A DNA stretch of 5,642 bases from Candidatus Aminicenantota bacterium. GTDB lineage: Bacteria; Acidobacteriota; Aminicenantia; Aminicenantales; UBA8522. The DNA is taken from NCBI GenBank assembly GCA_016934895.1, contig JAFGRZ010000199.1, forward strand, positions 1-5,642, in the 5' to 3' direction. Both the position numbers and the translations under genes were made by a program. Under the pieces are notes generated by a model, which worked only from the letters and a program-made list of their open reading frames with translations, made no database searches and was not told the origin of the DNA. This document shows positions 1-5,642 of this stretch, piece by piece. Position 1 is the stretch's first letter; each line of letters opens with the position of its first letter.

Positions 1-309
1 CTCGCCGTCGTCAAGTGGCTCAAGATCGCCGAGAATGCGACCGATTACTCGATCATGAACACAGGAAAGGCGATGCTTTGGCTGCCGACCGCCCGCGAGG
101 AAAAGTACAAGGCCAAGCAGACGGTGGACACGCTCTTTGTCCGTTTCGGGGACTTCGCGGCGGCCATCATCTTCATCGCCGGGACGACGGTCCTCGGGCT
201 CGGCATCAAGAAGGTGGCGGGATTCAACCTCGTCATCATCGCCGTTTGGCTCCTGCTCACCTTCCTCGTCCTCAAGAGACACCAGAGGCTGGTGAGCGAT
301 CTGGGGTGA
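1..309 (+). CDS. Npt1/Npt2 (Tlc-type) nucleotide transporter, C-terminal fragment
   Basis: This is the 3' end of a membrane transporter gene. The frame is open from base 1 to a TGA at 307-309 and gives 102 visible residues. The stretch K8-IAENATDYS-I18, then N20-T21, then LPTAREEKYKAKQ (28-40) and a 'VDTLFVRFGD' block (42-51) has the pattern of the C-terminal part of ATP/ADP translocase-like proteins (COG3202, Npt/Tlc family). Two hydrophobic helices follow, roughly residues 52-69 and 74-91, and a short basic cytoplasmic tail. Family members in intracellular bacteria exchange host ATP for ADP or import nucleotides; in free-living bacteria the substrate is usually unknown, so no substrate is assigned. 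The ATG at 55 lies inside the conserved block and is not the start; the true start is left of the window. Family call is by motif recognition and fairly secure; the transported compound is not. Confidence 0.8.
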   Translation, partial: LAVVKWLKIAENATDYSIMNTGKAMLWLPTAREEKYKAKQTVDTLFVRFGDFAAAIIFIAGTTVLGLGIKKVAGFNLVIIAVWLLLTFLVLKRHQRLVSDLG

Positions 310-442
310 ATCTCTTTAACAGTTTTTATCTTCGGAAAAGGGGACGGTCCTATTTTTTCACATTTCAAATTTATCTTTTATACATCCCTCTGTGGAAGCT
401 CTGCAGCGCTTTCATATAATCAATGACCAATCGTGATTCTAA
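310..442. other. AT-rich convergent intergenic gap
   Basis: This 133-bp gap separates the converging stop codons of the transporter (+) and the bactofilin (-). It is clearly richer in A and T than the coding DNA on both sides. Apart from the hairpin/T-tract element at 335-359 I see only weak inverted repeats: GAAGC at 395-399 against GCTTTC at 408-413, and a 5-bp TGATT/AATCA pair around 434-445 that overlaps the bactofilin stop. No ORF here has coding character. Confidence 0.6.
335..359. terminator. possible bidirectional terminator / repeat remnant
   Basis: An A-run, then the imperfect palindrome AGGGGACGGTCCT (339-351), then A and six Ts (353-358). The core folds into only about four pairs (with one G-U) and is extended by A:T pairing of the flanking A and T runs. 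The T-run would serve the transporter on the + strand and the AAAA at 336-339 (read as T on the - strand) the bactofilin operon. Position between convergent genes fits a shared terminator, but the stem is weak. The GGGGAC/GTCC plus T-run pattern also resembles short dispersed intergenic repeats, so it may be a repeat copy instead. Confidence 0.35.
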
Positions 443-943
443 TCAGATGATCCGATCGTTGTCGGGCTGCCTTTTTTCATTGAAGCGGACTGGCTGATCT
501 TCGGGTCCCGCCATTCGGATCTGGCCTTCGAAAAAACATCCGTCGGCGATGGCCAGCATCTTGGTCTCGATGTTTCCCTGCATCCTGGCCTGAGCCCGGA
601 GTTCGACCTGCCTGGCCGAGCAGATGTCCCCCTCGAGGTTTCCCTGGAGGATGACGTAAGGACTGTGGATATTACCCTTGATCCTTGCCGCCTTCCCGGT
701 GCGCACCAGCCCCTCGCTGTGGATATGGCCCTCGAAACTCCCCAGGATATGAGCCCCAGACTGGCCGCGGATCTCGCCTTTGAACGAGCTTTGAACAGAG
801 ACGACGGATTCGGTGGGATCGACCCTGTCCTCCAACCGGCGATAGACCTCAGTCCGGGGTTGGGGAGGACCGTTTGCCTCCGGGCTATCTTTCGCTGGGG
901 AGGAAGCCGAATTCCGGATTTTAGATTTAAACCATCTGAGCAT
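443..943 (-). CDS. bactofilin (polymer-forming cytoskeletal protein)
   Basis: A 166-residue bactofilin (DUF583), typical length. Members polymerise without nucleotide into filaments on the inner face of the membrane and position cell-wall enzymes or other machinery. The central domain, about residues 47-143, shows the beta-helix rung pattern as six repeats of hydrophobic-x-G-x-I: FKGEI (Gly56), FEGHI (Gly72), IKGNI (Gly90), LEGDI (Gly105), MQGNI (Gly123) and FEGQI (Gly140), spaced 15-18 residues. The flanks are disordered-looking: a Pro/Ser-rich N-terminal stretch (13-45) and a polar C-terminal tail (144-166). The first residues, MLRWFKSKIR, are hydrophobic plus basic, like the short N-terminal membrane-targeting peptide known in several bactofilins. 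Start ATG at 941-943 is preceded by a G-rich ribosome-binding site overlapping the stop of the upstream hydrolase gene, 14 nt away, so the two are probably coupled. Family call is strong; cellular role here is unknown. Confidence 0.93.
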   Translation of the reverse strand: MLRWFKSKIRNSASSPAKDSPEANGPPQPRTEVYRRLEDRVDPTESVVSVQSSFKGEIRGQSGAHILGSFEGHIHSEGLVRTGKAARIKGNIHSPYVILQGNLEGDICSARQVELRAQARMQGNIETKMLAIADGCFFEGQIRMAGPEDQPVRFNEKRQPDNDRII

Positions 944-959
944 GAATCACCACCCCCTC
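944..959 (-). promoter_or_regulatory. bactofilin ribosome-binding site overlapping GH127 stop
   Basis: On the - strand this reads GAGGGGGTGGTGATTC directly before the bactofilin ATG. It offers GAGGGGG about 9 nt from the start and GGTGA (matching the anti-Shine-Dalgarno end) 3 nt from it. The GA at its 5' end is part of the GH127 stop codon TGA (960-958), so ribosomes ending the hydrolase sit on the bactofilin initiation site, as expected for translational coupling. Confidence 0.6.
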
Positions 960-2985
960 ACAGTTTGGGCCTGGGCTTGACGGCCGATTCGGTCCGCGGC
1001 AGCCAAACAACCATCTCTCCCGGACCGCGGTTGGCCCAGGCGAAATAAGGGACCGCCATGAGATCATGCGGCTTCCGGTTCACAACTCTTCCTTCGGCAT
1101 CCTTTTCGACCGCCGCCGCCTTGGCCGTCAGGATGGCCACCCCGCCGAGAAGATCAGGCCGCTGCCAGTACTCGACCCTGGCGTCATCCGGCAAAACGAG
1201 GTTCAGCACCCGGCCGCCGTTGTCCACGCCCTCGGCGCAGAAGACGACCGGCCCCCGTTCGAGCGCCACTTTGCCTTCGTCTTCGCGAACCCGCTCGTCG
1301 GCGACGACACGGCGGCTGGGCATGGGCAGGATGAGCTCGACCAGGTCATTGGACCGCCATTTCCGGCTGAGCCGGATATACCCGTTCTCGATCTCGAACT
1401 CGACCGGCTTCCGGTTGATCCAAAGCCGGACGGGCTGTTCACCCTTGTCCAGAAAGCGATAAAGTTCGGTGGGCACGGGCCTGTTCAGCGCCCAGCCCGG
1501 GATGCGCAACATAGCCGTAAATTTTCGGGGCGGCCTCGGATTGACCAGGATCCGCACCCTCCCCTCCCATGGATACTTTGTCTCCTGGGTGACCTCGACG
1601 GGACGGCCGTCGACGTCGAACCGGGCCGTGCCGGCGGCATAGAGATTAACGTAGAGAGTGTTTTTGCCCGCGGCATAAACATATCCGGGGAGTGTCGGGA
1701 GAAATCGGGCGACATTGGCCGGACAGCAGGCCACCTCGAACCAGGCGCTCCGTTCGTATCTTCCGGCGGATTCGAGCGGATTCTGATAGAAGAACCGGTC
1801 GCCGCCGAGCGAGATGCCCGATATCAACCCGTTATAGACAATGCGTTCCAGGATATCGATATATTTAGCATCCCCATAAAGCTGGAACATCCTCTGGCTC
1901 CAGAGCGCGTTCCCGACCGAGGCGCAGGTCTCGGCATAGGCCCGGGCGTTCGGAAGCTCATATTCGGGCCCGAACGCTTCGTATTCGCCGCTCGAACCGA
2001 TCCCGCCGGTGAGATAGAGCTTTTTGCCGATGACGTTCTCCCAGATGATGCCCGCCGCCGAGGCGTACTCCGGCCGGCCCGCCAGCGCAGCGACATCGGC
2101 CATCCCGGAATACATGTAGGTCGCCCGGACCGCATGTCCGACGGCCTCTGTCTGCTCGAGCGCCGGCCGGTGATTCTGAAGATATTCTTCGGAATTGTAG
2201 ATGACGAAGGGAGAGTCGGAGGGATAGCGATCGCCTCCATAGTACCGTCCACGCTCGTCGAGGAAGAACCGGGCCAGTCCGAGATACTGCGCGTTGCCGG
2301 TCACCCGGTAGAGCTTGCCCAGGCCGATCTCGATCTCCTGGTGGCCGGGAAAAGCGCGGCGCCTGCCGGGCCCGAACGTGTTGACGAGGAGGTCGGCATT
2401 CTTGACGGCGACATCAAGAAATGTCCGCTCACCGGTGGCCGCGTAATGGGCGACAGCCGCCTCGTACATGTGGCCGACGTTATAGAGCTCGTGGCTGACC
2501 CGCAGGTTCGACCACCGCTCCTTCCCCGCTCCCGGGGCCGGATTCTCGGGGTCGATCGTCCGGGTGGTGAAGAGATAGCCGTCGGGCTCCTGCGCTTTTC
2601 CGATGACGGCGACGAGCTCATCCAATTTTTCCCGGAGGGCGGGATCGGGATGGGTCCGGAGCGAATAGGCCGCCGCCTCCATGGCCTTGAAGACATCGCT
2701 GTCGTTGTATCTTTTTCCGGTGTGCTTGCCTTTCTTGAGACCGGCGGCGATCCGGAAATTATCGACCCGGCCCGTTTCCTCGTTCGCCCGGAAAAGATAA
2801 GGGATGGTCACCGTGCGGTTTCTCTCCAGGCGGGGCGCCCAGAACTCATCCTCCAGTTTGACCGCGGTGAAATCGACAGGCTTTATGGGATAATCGTTGA
2901 CAGCCTTCGCCGGCACCGGAGCCTGCCGGCAACAAACGATCAAGGCCATTGATAGCCAGGCCGCCTGCATTAACCTGCGAAACAT
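958..2985 (-). CDS. exported GH127 (DUF1680) glycosidase, probable beta-L-arabinofuranosidase
   Basis: A 675-residue DUF1680/COG3533 protein, full length for family GH127. Such enzymes release beta-L-arabinofuranose from plant or microbial glycans using a zinc-bound cysteine nucleophile. The key residues are present: the general acid/base Glu336 in YEAFGPEYELPN, then exactly 16 residues on Glu352 and Cys354 (ETC), and Cys420-Cys421 (VACCPAN); these match Glu322, Glu338, Cys340, Cys417 and Cys418 of Bifidobacterium HypBA1. Histidine motifs HELYNVGH (165-172), GHQEIE (His215) and GHAVRA (His284) match the (alpha/alpha)6 barrel active site; His284 to Glu336 is 52 residues, as in HypBA1. The C-terminal part (about 430-675) is beta-rich. 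An N-terminal signal peptide runs MFRRLMQAAWLSMALIV with a possible signal peptidase I site after AKA (26-28), so the enzyme is exported. An in-frame ATG at 3009 would add eight residues (MEREKVNI), but 2985 is preferred because AAGGTGA sits 5 nt upstream and a TATAAT box overlaps the 3009 ATG. Related families GH142/GH146 share the fold, so exact substrate is inferred. Confidence 0.9.
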   Translation of the reverse strand: MFRRLMQAAWLSMALIVCCRQAPVPAKAVNDYPIKPVDFTAVKLEDEFWAPRLERNRTVTIPYLFRANEETGRVDNFRIAAGLKKGKHTGKRYNDSDVFKAMEAAAYSLRTHPDPALREKLDELVAVIGKAQEPDGYLFTTRTIDPENPAPGAGKERWSNLRVSHELYNVGHMYEAAVAHYAATGERTFLDVAVKNADLLVNTFGPGRRRAFPGHQEIEIGLGKLYRVTGNAQYLGLARFFLDERGRYYGGDRYPSDSPFVIYNSEEYLQNHRPALEQTEAVGHAVRATYMYSGMADVAALAGRPEYASAAGIIWENVIGKKLYLTGGIGSSGEYEAFGPEYELPNARAYAETCASVGNALWSQRMFQLYGDAKYIDILERIVYNGLISGISLGGDRFFYQNPLESAGRYERSAWFEVACCPANVARFLPTLPGYVYAAGKNTLYVNLYAAGTARFDVDGRPVEVTQETKYPWEGRVRILVNPRPPRKFTAMLRIPGWALNRPVPTELYRFLDKGEQPVRLWINRKPVEFEIENGYIRLSRKWRSNDLVELILPMPSRRVVADERVREDEGKVALERGPVVFCAEGVDNGGRVLNLVLPDDARVEYWQRPDLLGGVAILTAKAAAVEKDAEGRVVNRKPHDLMAVPYFAWANRGPGEMVVWLPRTESAVKPRPKL

Positions 2986-2990
2986 GATGT

Positions 2991-2997
2991 TCACCTT
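2991..2997 (-). promoter_or_regulatory. GH127 ribosome-binding site (decides the start)
   Basis: AAGGTGA on the - strand, 5 nt before the ATG at 2985-2983. It matches the anti-Shine-Dalgarno consensus in its AGGTGA part. The alternative ATG at 3009 has no comparable purine-rich site upstream, and its first codons (GAGAGGGAAAAGG) look like leader rather than coding sequence. Confidence 0.5.
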
Positions 2998-3007
2998 TTC
3001 CCTCTCC

Positions 3008-3013
3008 ATTATA
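3008..3013 (-). promoter_or_regulatory. possible -10 box (TATAAT) before GH127
   Basis: A perfect TATAAT on the - strand, about 22 nt before the preferred GH127 start. A transcript starting about 7 nt downstream would begin near base 3000 and carry the AAGGTGA site in a short leader. No convincing -35 hexamer is seen 17 nt upstream (GGGCCA there), so the promoter is only tentative; the box may be chance. Confidence 0.25.
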
Positions 3014-3095
3014 CATTCAGTTCGTCCATATGGCCCGCCTCACGTGGGCCCGATTGGCTTTGGGGACAGGGAGCCGATAAAGAAAAATTCATTTA

Positions 3096-5642
3096 TCAAA
3101 TGACGACCGGGAAGGGCCCGACCCCCCACCCTTGACGATTGCGGATCAAAGCCTTCCGGGTCAGCGTTTTTCCTCCCGCCATGAGCGCGACCGTGTATTC
3201 CCCGGGCACGACGAGATGATCGCGGCCGAAACGCCATTCCCAATCGTCCCGGCCCTCTCCTTCCTCCCTGTTCGGCCTCATGTCCCACAGGACGGTGTGA
3301 AACCCGGCCATGGACTCGCCCTGAAGATCGCGCACGACCTTGCCGGACGGATCGGAGATTGTGATCTTGACCTTATCTTCAAGTCCATTCTTGAGATAGT
3401 ACCTGATGACGACATAATCGGACTCGTTGGCCGTGAAAAGGTGGCTGTCGCCCTGGAGTGGGTAATTCCCGATGGCCCCCGACCGCCTCTGAACCCTGGG
3501 TTCGATGTCGAATAGATGAACATCCGCGCCGAGGAGCGCCTCATCGTATTGCTGAAGAAGGCTGATATCCGCGACGTAAAGACCGCGCCCGTAGGTGGCC
3601 ACGACGAGGTCGTTCTCCCGCGGATGGATGACGAGGTCGGTCACCTTGGCCGAAGGAAGGGCGCCCTTGAGTGAAACCCAATTCCTCCCCCCATTGAGCG
3701 AAACGTAGAGCCCGAAATCCGTGCCGGCGAAAAGTAGATTGGCGTTTTTGCGGTCCTGGACAACCACGTTGATATTCTTCGCGGGGAGGTCGCCGGAGAT
3801 CGCCGTCCAGGTCTCCCCGTAGTCGGTCGTCTTGAAAAGAAGGGGCCGGAAGATATCCTGCCGGAATCCCGTCTTGGAGACAAGGGACGTCCCGGCATCA
3901 TGCGGTGATGGGAACACCCGGCTCACCCAGAGCTCCGCCGGTCCTCCTGCTGCGGCGATCCCGGCCGTGCAATCTTTCCAGGCCCCGCCTCCATCCCGGG
4001 TCACCTGGACTTTGCCGTCATCCGTCCCCACCCAGATGACGCCGGGTTCGAGCGCGGATTCGGCAGCCGTCGTGATCGTGCAGAAGGTGATGTGTCCTTC
4101 GCCGTGCTGCCTGGAGTCGTCGTTTGTCGTCAGGTCGGGGCTCATCTCTTCCCAGTGGTCGCCGCGGTCCGTCGAGCGCAGGAGAACCTGGGCGCCGGTA
4201 TAGACGACCGCGCCGTTATACGGCGAGAGGAAGATCGGCGGCGTCCAGTTGAAGCGGTAGGGTGGTTTCCCCTTTTCCCGGCGCGGGGTGATCAGCGTCT
4301 GGACGCCGGTCTTCTGATCGAGGCGCCACATCCTGCCGAACTCACGGTTGTTGTAAAGCCAGCGGCCGTCGGCCGGGTCAATGACATTGTACATGCCGTC
4401 GCCCCCGCCAACCGTCACCCAGTCGGCCGTCGAGATCTCCCCGGCCCAGCCGTTGGACGGTCCTTTCCACGAATCATGGTCCTGGAGCCCGCAGTAAATG
4501 TTATAGGGATCCTCCATGTCGACGCCGACGGCATAGAGCTCGCCCAACGGGATGTTGTAGTGATGGTGGCACGTCTTCCCGCCGTCGTAAGAGACATAGA
4601 CCCCGCCGTCGCTGCCGAAGATCAGGCGGTCGCCGTCCTGAGGGTCCACCCACAACGTCCGGAAGTCGCCGAAGGCCTTCTGGAAGAGCCCGTCCGGCGG
4701 CCAGCTCAGGCCGGTCCAGTTCTCCCCGCCATCCATCGTGCTCACCAGCGCCTGGCCGGTGCAATAAACCTTGTCCGGGTCGTGCGGATTGATGCGAAGC
4801 TGGTTGAAGGAGTAAGGCGCTTTGTCGAAAGCCGACTCCTTGCCGGCGTTGATCTTCCGCCAACTCGACCCGGCGTCGTCCGTGCGAAAAACCTCCACCC
4901 CGAAGGTTCGCCGGCGGGGTTCCAGACCGAGTTCCCTGTCCCGCTCGGCTTCCTCCTTGGTCGCCGGCCGCGGGTTGGCGTTCTCGACGACGGCATAGAG
5001 GATGGCGGGATTTTTCTGGTAGATGTCGAAGCCGATCCGGCCGATCCGGCCCTCGGGAAGCCCCCCGCCCAGCCGTGTCCATGTTCTGCCGCCGTCCGTT
5101 GTCTTGTGGATAGCGCTCCCCGGTCCGCCGACCTCATAGTGCCAGGGGAGACGGATTTTTTCATACATCGCGGCATAGAGCGTATCGGGATCGGAAAGGG
5201 CCATGGCCAGGTCGACGGCGCCGATCTTTTCATTTAGATAGAGAACTTTTTCCCAGGTGGCTCCTCCGTCTCCCGTCTTGAAAACGCCGCGCTCCTCGTT
5301 GTCCGAGAAAAGATGCCCCATAACCGCTACATAGACGATTTCCGGGTCGACGGGATGGATGACGATCCGGGCGATGTGATGGGAGTCACAGAGTCCCTTA
5401 TGCGTCCACGTTTTTCCGCCGTCGATGGATTTATAGATGCCGTCGCCGCTCGACGAACTCCGGGCGCAGTAGGCCTCCCCTGTTCCCACCCAGACGATAT
5501 CGGGATTTGACGGCGCCACGGCCACGTCGCCGATCGAGAGCGCCTCCTGGGAATCGAAGACGGGCTCGAAAGTCGTGCCGTTGTTGGTCGTCTTCCAGAC
5601 GCCGCCGTTTCGCGTCCCGACATAGAGGGTATAGAGGTGCGC
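3096..5642 (-). CDS. Vps10/sortilin-like Asp-box beta-propeller protein, N-terminus beyond window
   Basis: The frame is open from the right edge to a TGA at 3098-3096, giving 848 visible residues; numbering here starts at the window edge. Ten Asp-boxes (S/T-x-D-x-G-x-T-W) are readable, at about 72-79, 123-130, 181-188, 254-261, 302-309, 351-358, 490-497, 548-555, 605-612 and 648-655, plus a degenerate one at 18-25 (TTNNGTTF). These are the blade hairpins of a Vps10/sortilin or BNR-type propeller. Further family blocks are WVGTGEA, DSHHIARI, FGSDGGVYVSYDGG and GLQDHDSWKGPS. Residues about 740-835 resemble a FlgD-type Ig domain (ITISDPSGKVVRDL, then VVPGEYTVALMAGGKTL). Relatives are usually around 1,000 residues with a signal peptide, so perhaps 40-70 N-terminal residues are missing. 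They are secreted or periplasmic; automatic pipelines often call them glycosyl hydrolase, but no catalytic residues are recognised and function is unknown. The sixth Asp-box has Cys instead of Trp. The GTG at 5525 is internal. It lies 110 nt upstream of GH127. Confidence 0.9.
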   Translation of the reverse strand, partial: AHLYTLYVGTRNGGVWKTTNNGTTFEPVFDSQEALSIGDVAVAPSNPDIVWVGTGEAYCARSSSSGDGIYKSIDGGKTWTHKGLCDSHHIARIVIHPVDPEIVYVAVMGHLFSDNEERGVFKTGDGGATWEKVLYLNEKIGAVDLAMALSDPDTLYAAMYEKIRLPWHYEVGGPGSAIHKTTDGGRTWTRLGGGLPEGRIGRIGFDIYQKNPAILYAVVENANPRPATKEEAERDRELGLEPRRRTFGVEVFRTDDAGSSWRKINAGKESAFDKAPYSFNQLRINPHDPDKVYCTGQALVSTMDGGENWTGLSWPPDGLFQKAFGDFRTLWVDPQDGDRLIFGSDGGVYVSYDGGKTCHHHYNIPLGELYAVGVDMEDPYNIYCGLQDHDSWKGPSNGWAGEISTADWVTVGGGDGMYNVIDPADGRWLYNNREFGRMWRLDQKTGVQTLITPRREKGKPPYRFNWTPPIFLSPYNGAVVYTGAQVLLRSTDRGDHWEEMSPDLTTNDDSRQHGEGHITFCTITTAAESALEPGVIWVGTDDGKVQVTRDGGGAWKDCTAGIAAAGGPAELWVSRVFPSPHDAGTSLVSKTGFRQDIFRPLLFKTTDYGETWTAISGDLPAKNINVVVQDRKNANLLFAGTDFGLYVSLNGGRNWVSLKGALPSAKVTDLVIHPRENDLVVATYGRGLYVADISLLQQYDEALLGADVHLFDIEPRVQRRSGAIGNYPLQGDSHLFTANESDYVVIRYYLKNGLEDKVKITISDPSGKVVRDLQGESMAGFHTVLWDMRPNREEGEGRDDWEWRFGRDHLVVPGEYTVALMAGGKTLTRKALIRNRQGWGVGPFPVVI

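Noticed and set aside
15..419. A 134-codon + frame across the transporter end and the gap
   Set aside because: Its translation is His/Arg/Gly-rich and out of frame with the clear Npt/Tlc-like sequence in frame 1.
2926..2936. Lipoprotein signal (lipobox) in the hydrolase
   Set aside because: LIVCC has cysteines after a hydrophobic stretch, but Val or Cys at the -1 position does not fit the usual Gly/Ala/Ser, and an AKA signal peptidase I site follows. A relaxed lipobox cannot be excluded.
1066..2952. A 628-codon open frame on the + strand opposite the hydrolase
   Set aside because: The opposite strand carries a full GH127 protein with all catalytic motifs. A long antisense frame is a common by-product of GC-rich codon use, and its translation is rich in Arg/Gly/Asp/Pro with no recognisable domain.
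3010..3095. Terminator between the propeller and hydrolase genes
   Set aside because: Inverted repeats are present (GGCCC/GGGCC with a 9-nt loop, and GGCT/AGCC), but on the transcribed - strand neither is followed by a T-run.
4092..5237. A 381-codon open frame on the + strand opposite the propeller gene
   Set aside because: Same situation: it lies antisense to clear Asp-box repeats and has a low-complexity, Arg/Val/Ala-rich translation without a recognisable fold.
3096..5525. Propeller gene starting at the GTG at 5525
   Set aside because: The frame continues upstream for 39 codons to the window edge and encodes family-typical sequence (LYVGTRNGGVWKTTNNG), so this GTG is internal.
1..5642. 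CRISPR array, tRNA/rRNA, insertion sequence or phage/defence module
   Set aside because: No direct repeat array, no cloverleaf-like sequence, no transposase or integrase motif and no defence domains were seen on either strand.

Overview
The window (5,642 bp, GC-rich coding DNA, densely packed genes, two AT-richer intergenic gaps) looks like a piece of a bacterial chromosome. It has one gene end on the + strand and three genes on the - strand. The combination of a bacterial Npt/Tlc-type nucleotide transporter, a secreted Vps10/sortilin-type beta-propeller and a DUF1680 glycosidase fits an Acidobacteriota- or Aminicenantes-like Gram-negative polymer degrader. That placement is inferred from gene content and style only; there is no marker gene here.

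Layout, left to right. 1-309 (+): the last 102 residues of an ATP/ADP-translocase-like (Npt1/Npt2, Tlc family) membrane transporter, cut by the left edge. 310-442: an AT-rich convergent gap holding a GGGGACGGTCC/T6 element that could act as a weak bidirectional terminator or be a repeat remnant. 443-943 (-): a bactofilin. 958-2985 (-): an exported glycoside hydrolase family 127 (DUF1680) enzyme, probable beta-L-arabinofuranosidase, with its Zn/Cys catalytic centre intact. 2986-3095: leader and intergenic DNA with a TATAAT box and a good ribosome-binding site that argue for starting the hydrolase at 2985 rather than at the upstream ATG at 3009. 3096-5642 (-): a large Asp-box (BNR) beta-propeller protein of the Vps10/sortilin-like family with a FlgD-like Ig domain at its C-terminus. 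It is open through the right edge, so its N-terminus lies outside the window.

The three - strand genes run in the order propeller -> GH127 -> bactofilin. GH127 and bactofilin are separated by only 14 nt, and the bactofilin ribosome-binding site overlaps the GH127 stop, so these two are very probably co-transcribed and translationally coupled. Whether the propeller gene belongs to the same transcript is open, because an 86-110 nt gap with a possible promoter lies between them. A plausible reading is extracytoplasmic handling of arabinose-containing glycans (propeller plus hydrolase) next to a membrane-associated cytoskeletal scaffold. No clearly new system is visible; the points most worth a second look are the GH127-bactofilin coupling, a paired cysteine substitution in the propeller and the possible repeat at 335-359.
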